Shown: positions 37,951 through 46,345, counted from the stretch's first letter. The stretch: DNA of 64,000 nucleotides from Lachnospiraceae bacterium (GCA_910575565.1 CAJTFL010000017.1:1-64000); one strand, 5' to 3'. Program-made: numbers and translations. The notes: generated by a model from the sequence alone, not told the origin.

Positions 37951-38000
37951 ATTGACTTCCAGACACATATGTCGTATAATAATTTCAGACACATATGTCG
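37951..38000 (+). promoter_or_regulatory. promoter with two repeated operators for the TetR gene
   Basis: A near-consensus promoter: TTGACT at 37951-37956, a 17-bp spacer and TATAAT at 37974-37979. A 15-bp repeat, CAGACACATATGTCG, occurs twice in direct orientation (37959-37973 within the spacer and 37986-38000), each copy nearly palindromic. This is a classic layout for autorepression by the TetR protein encoded 17 bp downstream. Confidence 0.75.
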
Positions 38001-38016
38001 GAAAGTAGGGTTGCTT

Positions 38017-38619
38017 ATGAATAAAAGAGGAAAGGAAACAAGGAAACATATAAAGAAATGTGCATGTTCTTTATTTGCAGAAAAAGGCTTTAAGCAAGTT
38101 ACAATGAAGGATATCTGCGATGCGGCGAAATTAAGCAGAGGCGGGCTATATTGCCATTACGAAAGCACACGTCAAATCTTTCAAGAGATTATTGATGATA
38201 TGACAAGTGAGCAGGATAATGAGATTGATTTAAGGATTGAACAAAATTGTTCGGCAGTGACTATTTTGGATGAAATTTTAAACAAGTATGAGAATGAAAT
38301 GCTTGACAGCCAAGCTTCATTAAGCATAGCAATATATGAGTATTTTAGCATTCGTGATATTGCAAATCAGAGCAATACGCTATATGAACAATATTTAATT
38401 TCAGCAAATACATGGAAGAAGTTAATACAATACGGGATGGACAGGCATGAATTTAATGAAGTGGATATTTCTGCGGTATTTGATTTAATTGTGTTCTCGT
38501 ATCAAGGGGTAAGGATGTACAGTAAACTTATGCCTATGGATAAAGAAACACCTTCCAGAATAATAAAAGAAATAAGAAAAATATTAGTGAAAAGCGGCAG
38601 TAATAGCGATATTGCTTAA
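38017..38619 (+). CDS. TetR/AcrR-family transcriptional regulator
   Basis: A 200-residue repressor. The N-terminal helix-turn-helix is typical (ACSLFAEKGFKQVTMKDICDAA followed by LSRGGLYCHYES); the C-terminal ligand domain is divergent and helical. The ATG at 38017 has AGTAGGG upstream; a TTG at 38011 is possible. The gene is notably more AT-rich than the flanking element genes. It probably controls itself and the MBL gene downstream. Confidence 0.85.
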   Translation: MNKRGKETRKHIKKCACSLFAEKGFKQVTMKDICDAAKLSRGGLYCHYESTRQIFQEIIDDMTSEQDNEIDLRIEQNCSAVTILDEILNKYENEMLDSQASLSIAIYEYFSIRDIANQSNTLYEQYLISANTWKKLIQYGMDRHEFNEVDISAVFDLIVFSYQGVRMYSKLMPMDKETPSRIIKEIRKILVKSGSNSDIA

Positions 38620-38674
38620 ATATTTAATGAATAAAAACGCATTATGATTACTTGCGATTCATGCGAAAGGCGGT

Positions 38675-39505
38675 GTGAAAGATTTGAAATTGAAAATTAT
38701 TGGCAGCGGCGGCATGTCAATTATTCCGAGTTCATTTTGTAAATGTAAAATTTGTGAAGAAGCCAGACGAAAAGGCGGCAGGTATGAACGGTTAGGACCA
38801 AGCCTGTATATTGACGATATAAAAATGTTGATAGACACACCCGAAGATATTGCGGTAGCCTGCAACAGACAAAGAATATCGGAAGTGAAGTACCTTTCCA
38901 TTTCCCATAGTGACCCAGACCATGTCAGGGGTATTCGGATTGTTGAAAGGATAGGTTGCGACTTTATTAAAGGAACGAGTATGCCTATTGGCTTTTATGC
39001 TCTTCCAGAGGTCATTAGAGATATAAACCAAATGAACCGTGACTGCTTTAAATATTATGGTGACGTTCTTCATTGTATTTCTGTTAATGAAACACCGCAT
39101 ATAAAAATAGATAATATTGATATAGACTTAATCAACAATAACCCAAGCCGAAACATCACTTTTTATGTTCTGAAAGAGCATGAAAAAAAGGTTATCTATG
39201 CCTGTTGCAATCCGAAACCTTTTGCTCATAATGACTTATATTTTGATGCAGATATTTTGATTATAAGCATGGTTTCTGATGATGGAATATTAAATGATGG
39301 AACGAAGCTTATGGATACGCCTTTGAAAGATGAAATATTCACTTTGGATGAGGTTATAGAACTGAAAAACTATTATAGAATCAAGAAGATTATAGTTACA
39401 CATATTGATGAAATATGGGGAAAATCATATGGTTATTACAAGGAACTTGAAAAAGAACTTGATAATATTTTATTCGCTTATGATGGTATGGAAATCATGG
39501 TTTGA
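38675..39505 (+). CDS. MBL-fold metallo-hydrolase
   Basis: A 276-residue metallo-beta-lactamase-fold protein. It begins KLKIIGSGGMSIIPS with an early CKCKICEEARR cysteine pair, as in the PhnP/RNase Z-like group. The metal motif is SHSDPDHVRG, where the first His of HxHxDH is Ser. GTG start with AAAGGCGG upstream. It is AT-rich cargo with unknown substrate, and may be under the TetR regulator. Confidence 0.7.
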   Translation: MKDLKLKIIGSGGMSIIPSSFCKCKICEEARRKGGRYERLGPSLYIDDIKMLIDTPEDIAVACNRQRISEVKYLSISHSDPDHVRGIRIVERIGCDFIKGTSMPIGFYALPEVIRDINQMNRDCFKYYGDVLHCISVNETPHIKIDNIDIDLINNNPSRNITFYVLKEHEKKVIYACCNPKPFAHNDLYFDADILIISMVSDDGILNDGTKLMDTPLKDEIFTLDEVIELKNYYRIKKIIVTHIDEIWGKSYGYYKELEKELDNILFAYDGMEIMV

Positions 39506-39538
39506 AAAATTAAAATTTATAAAGTGGAGGAATGAATG

Positions 39539-40066
39539 ATGGCATATGAAGAAATACGGCTTGTAAAGCCAAGTTTAGGATTGAAAGATAAAGCGCTTGA
39601 ATATCGGCAGGAGCATTTTGATTTTGGAGAACAGATAATCAATGGGAGTGAATTATTTGATAAGATTGCTTCTTATGAGGAATGGTTTAAGAAAGTCATT
39701 GCCAATGCAAGTACGGAGACTGTTGACCCTAATTGGGTTTTAACAGATACATTTTTTGCAGTTAGGGTGTCAGATAATAAAATTGTTGGCATTGTTGATT
39801 TGAGGTATCAATTAAATGATTTCCTAAAAGATTTTGGTAATTGTGGATATAGCGTAAGACCGTCAGAAAGAAGAAAAGGGTATGCTACTGAAATATTAAG
39901 ACAAATATGTTTGGTTGCGAGAAAATACGGTCTGAAACAGTTGCAGTTATCAGTTGAAAAGGACAATGCTGCTTCAATAAAAACAATCGAGAAAAATGGA
40001 GGGAATTATTGTAGGAGCTTTACTTTTGATAACGAGGAAGCATATGTATATTTGATAAATCTTTGA
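39539..40066 (+). CDS. GNAT-family N-acetyltransferase
   Basis: A 175-residue acetyltransferase. The acetyl-CoA motif is YSVRPSERRKGYATEILR (R-x-x-G-Y/G-A type), followed by LQLSVEKDNAASIKTIEKNGG, which is motif B. GGAGG lies eight bases before the ATG at 39539, with another ATG at 39536. The acceptor substrate is unknown; the group includes antibiotic-modifying and peptide-modifying enzymes. Confidence 0.82.
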   Translation: MAYEEIRLVKPSLGLKDKALEYRQEHFDFGEQIINGSELFDKIASYEEWFKKVIANASTETVDPNWVLTDTFFAVRVSDNKIVGIVDLRYQLNDFLKDFGNCGYSVRPSERRKGYATEILRQICLVARKYGLKQLQLSVEKDNAASIKTIEKNGGNYCRSFTFDNEEAYVYLINL

Positions 40067-40080
40067 GGAGGATATTAGTC

Positions 40081-40272
40081 GTGTTACATAAAATAGAATG
40101 GGTATATTGTCCTATATGCGGAAACAAAACCCGTAACAAAATCAGAGAGGACACCATTTTAAGAAACTATCCTCTTTATTGTCCGAAATGCAGACAGGAA
40201 ACATTGATTGAAGTAACAAATTTGAGGATGACAGTCATCGCAGAGCCAGACGCAAAGACGCAGAGCCGATGA
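40081..40272 (+). CDS. cysteine-rich KTR-domain protein
   Basis: A 63-residue zinc-ribbon protein: WVYCPICGNKTRNKIREDT followed by LYCPKCRQETLIEV. The KTR box after the first CxxC is characteristic. Such small proteins often accompany resistance genes on Firmicutes elements. GTG start at 40081 supported by GAGGAGG; it follows the GNAT gene closely. Confidence 0.72.
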   Translation: MLHKIEWVYCPICGNKTRNKIREDTILRNYPLYCPKCRQETLIEVTNLRMTVIAEPDAKTQSR

Positions 40273-40315
40273 ACTTGTGAAATAAAATCACAGTTCATTG
40301 GCTCTATTTTATTTC
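40263..40315 (+). terminator. intrinsic terminator after the KTR gene
   Basis: A long stem with the arms AGCCGATGAAC...TGTGA and TCACA...GTTCATTGGCT followed by a T-rich tail at about 40303-40314. It separates the cargo block from the structured leader that begins near 40334. Confidence 0.7.
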
Positions 40316-40333
40316 ATAAGGTTTTAAGGCAAA

Positions 40334-40436
40334 CGCCCACCATATAAAAAACGGTGTTATGGTGGGCGGTATTGCTATGCCCGAAAAGACTTAACAGACA
40401 CTCTCCAGACCTGTTTTCAAGTTTGGAGGGATTTTT
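40334..40436 (+). promoter_or_regulatory. structured leader: covarying hairpin plus terminator-like hairpin
   Basis: First hairpin: 10 bp, 40334-40343 with 40359-40368, loop ATAAAAAACGGTGTT. Second hairpin: CTCCAGAC/GTTTGGAG at about 40402-40428 followed by seven T, which looks like an intrinsic terminator and also contains the GGAGG ribosome site of the small gene at 40439. The related leader at 55172 in Element 3 has a different stem sequence that still pairs fully around a conserved loop, which supports a functional RNA. Confidence 0.65.
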
Positions 40437-40438
40437 TT

Positions 40439-40567
40439 ATGTTCTTTTTTCGGGCAGTAATCTATCTGCTCATGCAACGCAGAATTTATCCATACATAGC
40501 ATATCGGGGAATGGCAGGAAGCCAGTTAAAAAAATCCCTGCCCATGCAACGCTACTTCTCACCATGA
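40439..40567 (+). CDS. conserved 42-residue small protein
   Basis: A small ORF that begins MFFFRAVIYLLMQRR and ends SLPMQRYFSP, basic with a hydrophobic N-terminus. A homologue with 42 codons and the same start and stop exists in Element 3 (55265-55393). Most differences are substitutions that keep an open frame. Its GGAGG is buried in the terminator-like hairpin, so expression is probably conditional. Its stop overlaps the next ATG (ATGA). Function unknown. Confidence 0.5.
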   Translation: MFFFRAVIYLLMQRRIYPYIAYRGMAGSQLKKSLPMQRYFSP

Positions 40568-40728
40568 AACCGGAAGTAGAATCTCCACTTAACAGAATTA
40601 GAATCACTCATAACCGTAGAGGTCACAGAGCCTTTGCGGTTTTTCTTTTGTCGTTTTTTATCGGAATATGCCGCAGGGCTGTTTCCGCTGTTGGCTGCCG
40701 TTCGCCGCCTTTCCCATCTAGATTTTAG
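40564..40728 (+). CDS. possible second small ORF, coupled to the first
   Basis: Starts with the ATG overlapping the preceding stop and runs 54 codons (MKPEVESPLNRI... ending PPFPSRF). In Element 3 the same frame (from 55390) has no stop and runs into the sigma gene. An intrinsic terminator-like hairpin (about 40610-40648, AACCGTAGAGG with CCTTTGCGGTT plus T-run) lies inside it, so it may be only a leader whose translation influences termination. Confidence 0.3.
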   Translation: MKPEVESPLNRIRITHNRRGHRAFAVFLLSFFIGICRRAVSAVGCRSPPFPSRF

Positions 40729-40760
40729 CATTTTAAAAATTCAGATGGGAGGTACTTACG

Positions 40761-41276
40761 GTGAGATACGCACCAAGAAAAGTATATATCAAAGAAAGCG
40801 GCGGTTATGTGGAATTATCCTATACAGATTTCTGCCGCCGCAGGCAAGCCGACCAGAGTTACATGGACAAGCTGTTTATCCCCGTGCAAGGCTGTCTGCT
40901 TGAAGTTGTGCGGGAACAGTACACGGATTTCTATCGGGATAAAGAACGGTGGCGTTATCTGAAAAAACTGGACACGAACCACAAGCTGCTCTCATTGGAG
41001 GGATTTACAGACAGTGAGGGAAATGTGATTGACTTCGTTGTTGATGAAACGGTGGATGTTGCGGAAACCGTTGTCCATGCGGTGATGGTGGACAGGCTGA
41101 AAGCCGCCCTGCCTTTGTTGTCGGACAGTGAACAGACGTTGATACAAGCAATCTTCTTTGAAGAACTTTCCGAGCGGGAAGTCGGGTTTTGGTTAGGCGT
41201 GACACAGAGCGTTGTGAACAAGCGCAAAGCCAAAATCCTTGCGAAGCTGAGAAAGATAATGGAAAACAAAATTTAA
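40761..41276 (+). CDS. sigma-70 region-4-like regulator
   Basis: A 171-residue protein. The C-terminal third is a region-4-like helix-turn-helix: LLSDSEQTLIQAIFFEELSEREVGFWLGVTQSVVNKRK. The N-terminal part (YVELSYTDFCRRRQADQSYMDKLF) lacks recognisable region 2, so it may act as an activator. GTG start with GGGAGG upstream. A close homologue is at 55588. Confidence 0.7.
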   Translation: MRYAPRKVYIKESGGYVELSYTDFCRRRQADQSYMDKLFIPVQGCLLEVVREQYTDFYRDKERWRYLKKLDTNHKLLSLEGFTDSEGNVIDFVVDETVDVAETVVHAVMVDRLKAALPLLSDSEQTLIQAIFFEELSEREVGFWLGVTQSVVNKRKAKILAKLRKIMENKI

Positions 41277-41362
41277 GGCGTTCAGCCCCCTTGTTTTTTC
41301 CTTTGGGAAAATGAGGGGGCTTTTTCCTGCCCTCTCAATCAATTCGATTGGAGGAAATAAGG

Positions 41363-41788
41363 ATGGCATACAACCACGGACGGGAGGACAGGAAATGACG
41401 TATCTGGAAAGAAGCCGAGGAAAAAATTCTGCGTGAGTGCGGCGTTGATGAAGCAACCATTGAGCAAATCCGCACGGATGACAGGGCAGATTTTAATTCC
41501 AACAGGCGGTTTTACCGATGGGCGAGCGACTTCGGCGAATACCTTGAGGGCATGGCGGACAGGGAGAAGCAGGCGGAGGTAAGGTCTGTTTCTGATTTAC
41601 TGGACGAGATTCAGAGCGAAAATCTGTACCTTGCCTTAATCACGGTGGACAGACGCACATTACAAATCGTCCTGCTGAAAATGCAGGGATATTCCACAAA
41701 GGAGATTGCCCCGCTTGTGCATTTAACGGCAGGGGCTATTTATGCGAGGTTAAACCATCTGCGGAAGAAGCTGCGGAAAATTTTATAA
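41363..41788 (+). pseudogene. sigma-like regulator with premature stop
   Basis: Homologue of the intact gene at 56191. ATG at 41363 with GGAGG upstream reads MAYNHGREDRK, then TGA at 41396-41398 where the Element 3 copy has TGG (Trp). After the stop the frame stays open and similar to the end (HTH region YSTKEIAPLVHLTAGAIYARLNHLRKKL). Translation could restart at an internal ATG (41552), giving a 78-residue HTH fragment. Confidence 0.75.
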
Positions 41789-41870
41789 GCGTCTCATATA
41801 TCCTGCTTTCCTATGGGCTATCGGGTGAGGGGCAATCCCCTCATTCAATTCTTTTCGGGAGGAAAGCAGG

Positions 41871-42344
41871 ATGGCATATAGGGATAAGACATACACGCTT
41901 CGGGAGGAATCCACGGAAAGCGGCAAAAGGTATTTTATCAGCTTTAAGGACGGGCAGGGGGAACACCACGAACTGGAAGTATCAGAACAGCTATTTGTTG
42001 AATTTCGGCAGATGGAGCGGAAAAACAGAAACCTTCAGCAATGGAACCAGCGGCACAGGGAGTTTAACGAGGTGTGGGACGAAACGCTTTACAGACGGGC
42101 GTTAAGAGTGCCTAAGAGCCTTGATGAAAGAATTATCGAGGAAGAACGGAATGACCTGTTTTACAAAGCGGTTGCCCGACTGCCAGAGATACAAAGGCGG
42201 CGTTTCCTGCTCTATTACGAGTATGATTTCAATTTTTACCAAATCGCAGAGATGGAGCATTGCACCGCTTCCGCTGTCCAGAAGTCCGTTTCGGTTGCAA
42301 GGGAAAAGGTCAAGGCAGAAATGAGGAAGTATCTCAAACCTTGA
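41871..42344 (+). CDS. sigma-70 region-4-like regulator
   Basis: A 157-residue protein. The C-terminus has LPEIQRRRFLLYYEYDFNFYQIAEMEHCTASAVQKSVSVAREKV, a sigma region 4 fold. The N-terminus is a small domain (YFISFKDGQGEHHELEVSEQLF) common to ICE-borne sigma-like proteins. GGGAGGAAAG precedes the ATG. Third regulator in the row; no equivalent survives in Element 3. Confidence 0.72.
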   Translation: MAYRDKTYTLREESTESGKRYFISFKDGQGEHHELEVSEQLFVEFRQMERKNRNLQQWNQRHREFNEVWDETLYRRALRVPKSLDERIIEEERNDLFYKAVARLPEIQRRRFLLYYEYDFNFYQIAEMEHCTASAVQKSVSVAREKVKAEMRKYLKP

Positions 42345-42452
42345 CGATTACCACCCGAAAAAGAAATCCGCTTTTTATCGGCGTGGGACAGGCGGCATTA
42401 CATACTCTCACTTCTTTTCGTGGGAGTAAATCTATTTAAGGAGGTCACGCCT

Positions 42453-42539
42453 ATGTGCAACAAAAACAAAGACACCACCCGAAAGGAGGAATCCCATGCA
42501 GAAGCTTCAGACGGTCAACGCAGACACGCTCCTCTATGA
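42453..42539 (+). CDS. short leader peptide overlapping repA
   Basis: AAGGAGG precedes an ATG opening 28 codons (MCNKNKDTTRKEE...). The ribosome site of the repA-like gene lies inside it. Element 3 keeps the same arrangement at 47843 (MCNKQNPTRRE..., 22 codons), which suggests a translational coupling leader rather than chance. Confidence 0.4.
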   Translation: MCNKNKDTTRKEESHAEASDGQRRHAPL

Positions 42540-43509
42540 GCCGCTTGAAAAGCCGTCCTTTGTGGTGGACGGTCTGATACCCACGGGCTTAACCCTGTTC
42601 TGCGGCTCACAGAAAATCGGCAAGAGCTGGCTTATGTTAAAGCTCTGCCTCTGCGTGTCGCAGGGAATCCCCTTGTGGGATATGCCGACACGGGAGGGCG
42701 ACGTGCTTTACCTCTGCCTTGAGGACACATTCTGCCGTATACAGGACAGATTATTCCGCTTGACGGACGAAGCAAGCGGACGGCTTCACTTTGCGGTGGC
42801 AAGCGATAAGCTGTCAGACGGTCTTATCGTGCAGTTGGAAGATTATCTGAAAGAATATCCCGACAGCAGGCTCATTGTGATTGACACTTTGCAGAAAGTC
42901 CGCACCGCATCCAAAGACAACGCCTATGCAAGCGATTACGGGGACATTTCCCTTATCAAAGACTTTGCCGACAGGCACTCTCTGGCGGTCATTGTCGTAC
43001 ACCACATCCGAAAGCAGAATGACAGCGACGTGTTCAACAAAGTGTCTGGCACGACGGGATTGACGGGGAGTGCGGACGCTACCTTTGTTCTTCAGCAGGA
43101 AAGCCGTGCGTCCAATGCCGCAAAGCTGTATGTGACGGGCAGGGACACGCCCTATCAGGAATTCACGCTCCGCTTCCGTGATTGCAGTTGGGAACTGGTG
43201 GAGAGGAAAGAGCAGGAACAGCTTGCCAGAGAAGCGATACCAGACGTTCTTTTTCGGTTAGTGGATTTCATGCAGGGCAGGGAGGAATGGACTGGAACGG
43301 CAACGGAGCTGTTAGCCGCTATGGGGGAAACGGAAACCGTCCCCACGGTGATTACGAAATGGCTCAATGAATACCGCACCACGTTTTTAAGTGAGAATTG
43401 TATCGGCTACCAGTACAGCCGCAAAAAAGACGGCAGGCAGATTGCCCTTGCAAGACAGATGGGTGACAGCGATATTGGGATACCCCCTGTTACTGTCATT
43501 GACACTTAA
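42496..43509 (+). CDS. RepA-like AAA ATPase
   Basis: A 337-residue RecA/DnaB-fold ATPase like plasmid RepA helicases. Walker A is CGSQKIGKSWLMLKL (about residues 36-50), Walker B SRLIVIDTLQK, and a conserved VVHHIRKQNDSDVFNKVSGTTGLTGSAD segment follows. The C-terminus is a winged-helix-like region (ATELLAAMGE). It probably helps replicate the circular form of Element 2. The gene end overlaps the first of several GGGTGACAGC-type repeats. Confidence 0.75.
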   Translation: MQKLQTVNADTLLYEPLEKPSFVVDGLIPTGLTLFCGSQKIGKSWLMLKLCLCVSQGIPLWDMPTREGDVLYLCLEDTFCRIQDRLFRLTDEASGRLHFAVASDKLSDGLIVQLEDYLKEYPDSRLIVIDTLQKVRTASKDNAYASDYGDISLIKDFADRHSLAVIVVHHIRKQNDSDVFNKVSGTTGLTGSADATFVLQQESRASNAAKLYVTGRDTPYQEFTLRFRDCSWELVERKEQEQLAREAIPDVLFRLVDFMQGREEWTGTATELLAAMGETETVPTVITKWLNEYRTTFLSENCIGYQYSRKKDGRQIALARQMGDSDIGIPPVTVIDT

Positions 43510-43544
43510 AACCATATAAAGTTGGCGGTTCTGCCCTGCGGGTG

Positions 43545-43905
43545 ACAGCAGTGACGGTGATGACGGCAATATTGGGATACCCCCGCCGCTGTCATCCCTG
43601 CGGGAGAACACCCCGTAAACGCAAAGTGCAGGCGTGGGCATTACTCGCCCTTTTCGGCTCGTAAAGCCACCCCTGCGGTCAGAAAAACCCCCCGATTTTT
43701 CCGACTGCGTTTACAGGGTGTAACACACTACACTTTGCCCTGCAAAGTCGTGTGCCAGACGTTCCCTCTGGACTCCCTTAAAGCAGGGCTTACGCCCTGC
43801 CCATCCTGCGCCTTGTGGCTTCGGATGGAAGAATGTGCGGTGACAGTCGGCGGCTCCCGTGGGGGGCATCCCAAAAACACCGTCACCACCGTCACCGTTG
43901 TCACC
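43545..43905. other. origin-like segment bounded by long inverted repeats
   Basis: The 436-bp gap 43510-43945 has no gene. A left block at about 43548-43585 (GGGTGACA, then GTGACGG/TGACGG units, then TTGGGATACCCCC) is mirrored as its reverse complement at about 43862-43910. Between them lie further palindromes, including the region 43621-43700. It precedes the mob gene, so oriT is likely here. The related segment in Element 3 lies in the opposite orientation. Confidence 0.55.
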
Positions 43906-43945
43906 CAAAGAACAGTTACCCGCCGAAGAAAGGAGGAATCCTGCC

Positions 43946-44911
43946 ATGCCCTATGCAATCCTGCGTTTCCAGAAACGCAAGGCAGGCGGCGTTGCGTCTT
44001 GCGAACGCCACAACGAGCGGAAGAAAGAAGCCTATAAAAGCAATCCCGATATTGACGTGGGACGCTCCAAAGATAACTACCATCTTGTGAATCCGCCCCG
44101 CTACACCTACAAGAAAGAGATAAACCAAATGGTAAAAGAAGCAGGCTGTAAGGTAAGGAAAGACAGCGTGATGATGGTGGAAACGCTCATTACCGCTTCG
44201 CCCGAATTTATGAACAGCTTACCGCCCGAAGAACAAAAAGCCTATTTCCAGACGGCTCTTGACTTCATATCGGAGCGTGTGGGAAAGAAAAATATCCTCT
44301 CCGCAGTCGTCCATATGGATGAGAGAACGCCCCATATGCACCTATGCTTTGTGCCGATTACGCCAGATAACAAGCTGTCAGCGAAATCTATTTTGGGCAA
44401 TCAAAAGAGCCTGTCCGAGTGGCAGACAGCCTACCATGAGCGGATGTCCGCACGGTGGAATCAGCTTGAAAGAGGTCAGTCCTCAATGGAAACCAGACGG
44501 GAGCATATCCCCACATGGCTCTATAAACTGGGCGGCAGACTGGATAAACAGTATGAGGAAATCGTGTCTGCCCTCTCCGACATTAACGCCTTTAACGCAG
44601 GAAAGAAGCGTGACAAGGCTCTGGAACTGATTGCGACATGGCTCCCAGACGTGGAGAAATTCTCTATGGAAATCGGGAAACAGCAGGCATATATCGACAG
44701 CCTAAAAGAGAGAATCGGGCAGGAAACCGACTATGCGGGGCGTATGCGTGTTGAAAAGTACGAGCAGGAACGAAAGGTACAGAAAGCCAACCAGAGGATA
44801 TTTGAGTTACAGAAAACCAATCAGCAGATGGAAAGGTTATTGAAAAAGATACCGCAAGAAGTGTTGGAAGAATTGCAGAAAACAGGCAGAACCAGACCAA
44901 AAGAAAGGTAG
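43946..44911 (+). CDS. mobV: MobV-family relaxase (plasmid Mob/Pre type)
   Basis: A 321-residue mobilisation protein. The N-terminus MPYAILRFQKRKAGG and the metal-binding motif VVHMDERTPHMHLCFVPIT match the Pre/Mob family. The second half is a coiled coil (about 200-310). GGAGG lies ten bases before the ATG. It would nick at the upstream segment to let Element 2 be transferred by another element. Confidence 0.85.
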   Translation: MPYAILRFQKRKAGGVASCERHNERKKEAYKSNPDIDVGRSKDNYHLVNPPRYTYKKEINQMVKEAGCKVRKDSVMMVETLITASPEFMNSLPPEEQKAYFQTALDFISERVGKKNILSAVVHMDERTPHMHLCFVPITPDNKLSAKSILGNQKSLSEWQTAYHERMSARWNQLERGQSSMETRREHIPTWLYKLGGRLDKQYEEIVSALSDINAFNAGKKRDKALELIATWLPDVEKFSMEIGKQQAYIDSLKERIGQETDYAGRMRVEKYEQERKVQKANQRIFELQKTNQQMERLLKKIPQEVLEELQKTGRTRPKER

Positions 44912-44919
44912 GTAGCAGA

Positions 44920-45774
44920 TTGAAGAAACAGGATTTTAAGGTATTAAAGACCGCAGATTTATACCCGTTTCCAGACAACCCGTTTCATGTGGTGGAAGAT
45001 GAAATGCTGTCAGAGTTAGCAGAAAGCATTAAGGAATTTGGAATCGTAACGCCGATTATCACACGCCCGAAAGAGGACGGGAATGGTTATGAAATCATTG
45101 CAGGACAGCGGCGTGTCCGTGCTTCGGAGCTTGCAGGGATAAACACAATCCCCGCTTTTGTCCTGCCCTTAGACCGTGACCGAGCCATCATCACCCTTGT
45201 AGACAGTAACTTACAGCGTGAAAATATCCTGCCAAGCGAGCGGGCATTTGCCTATAAGATGAAATCCGAAGCCATGAAGCGGCAGGGATTCCGCACAGAC
45301 TTAACCTCGTCACAAGTTGGGACGAAGTTGCGGACGGACGATAAAGTGGCGCAGGGCTTCGGCGTTGGCAGGATGACCGTGCAGAGATTTATCCGCTTGA
45401 CGGAGCTGATACCGCCGATTTTGCAGATGGTGGACGAGGGGAAAATTGCCCTCACGCCTGCGGTGGAGCTGTCTTTTTTGAAGAAAAATGAGCAGGAAAA
45501 TCTATTCGCCACGATGGAAAGTGAAGAAGCAACGCCCTCACTCTCACAGGCACAGAGGATGAAGCAGTTAAGCCAGAGTGGGCGGCTTGACATGGACACT
45601 ATCTTTGCGGTTTTGACCGAGGAAAAGGGAAACCAGAAAGAAACTCTGAAAATCAACACGAGCAAGCTGAAAAAATATTTTCCGAAGAACACAACGCCGA
45701 AGCAGATGGAGGACGCCATCATCAAACTGTTAGAGCGTGAATTGCAGAGGAAACGAAACAGGAACAGCCGCTAA
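44920..45774 (+). CDS. parB: ParB/Spo0J-family partition protein
   Basis: A 284-residue protein. The ParB N-terminal domain includes MLSELAESIKEFGIVTPIITRP and the CTP-binding motif IIAGQRRVRASELAG; the helix-turn-helix region is FGVGRMTVQRFIRLTEL. No parA is encoded nearby. Start TTG at 44920 with GGTAGG upstream. Element 3 keeps only fragments of its homologue near 49270-49462. Confidence 0.85.
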   Translation: MKKQDFKVLKTADLYPFPDNPFHVVEDEMLSELAESIKEFGIVTPIITRPKEDGNGYEIIAGQRRVRASELAGINTIPAFVLPLDRDRAIITLVDSNLQRENILPSERAFAYKMKSEAMKRQGFRTDLTSSQVGTKLRTDDKVAQGFGVGRMTVQRFIRLTELIPPILQMVDEGKIALTPAVELSFLKKNEQENLFATMESEEATPSLSQAQRMKQLSQSGRLDMDTIFAVLTEEKGNQKETLKINTSKLKKYFPKNTTPKQMEDAIIKLLERELQRKRNRNSR

Positions 45775-45851
45775 TCTTTCTTTTCGGGAGGTAAATATAA
45801 GACGCTGGAAGAAAAAAGACAGCCAGATAAGACAGAAAGTTGAGGTAGAAA

Positions 45852-46082
45852 ATGAAAGAAATCCAGTATGAGATTGTAAAGGAAGTCGCTGTATTGTCGG
45901 CAAGTGACAGCGGCTATACAAAGGAAATCAACTTGATTTCATGGAACGGGAACGAGCCGAAGTATGACATCCGCAGCTTTTCCCCGAACCGTGAGAAGTG
46001 CGGAAAGGGAATCACGTTGACTGTTGATGAAGCGGCGGCTCTCCTTAAAGCATTGCAGAAAGAATTGAAAAGCGGGGATTGA
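45852..46082 (+). CDS. PC4/YdbC-like ssDNA-binding protein
   Basis: A 76-residue protein. The segment KEINLISWNGNEPKYDIRSFSPNREKCGKGITLT matches the transcriptional coactivator PC4 fold (YdbC in bacteria), which binds single-stranded DNA. Small proteins of this type are common between partition and recombinase genes on Firmicutes elements. Preceded by TTGAGG. Confidence 0.7.
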   Translation: MKEIQYEIVKEVAVLSASDSGYTKEINLISWNGNEPKYDIRSFSPNREKCGKGITLTVDEAAALLKALQKELKSGD

Positions 46083-46153
46083 TTGTGTCTGATAGGCAGG
46101 GCGGGAGCATTTTTATATACTCCCCTGCCCTGTCTGGAAAGGAAGATTTGAAT

Positions 46154-46345
46154 ATGGGCGAGGATAAGACAGCGAACAAAAAGAGAAAGCGTATTGTGGC
46201 AAGACAGCCAGTGCAGATGATTGTCAGCCGTGAATATGTCGGCACACAGACTGTTGCGGAGGCGTTTATCCCGATTATCTCCGAGGATATACGCAGGAAG
46301 ATTGCCGAGGGCGACACCTTCGACAATGAGGGGATATCCGCTTAG
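46154..46345 (+). CDS. small recombinase-associated protein
   Basis: A 63-residue hydrophilic protein (QMIVSREYVGTQTVAEAFIPIISEDI). It lies just upstream of the recombinase, in the position tnpW holds in Element 1, and the Element 3 recombinase has a comparable small gene at 49624. GGAAG precedes the ATG. It may be a directionality or accessory factor; this is inferred from position only. Confidence 0.55.
   Translation: MGEDKTANKKRKRIVARQPVQMIVSREYVGTQTVAEAFIPIISEDIRRKIAEGDTFDNEGISA

Noticed and set aside
37870..38016. N-terminal extension of the TetR gene
   Set aside because: It would overlap tnpV and the promoter/operator; the ATG at 38017 lies correctly after them.
40377..40394. Five-codon ORF (MPEKT) between the two leader hairpins
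   Set aside because: No ribosome site, and the matching position in Element 3 has no ATG.
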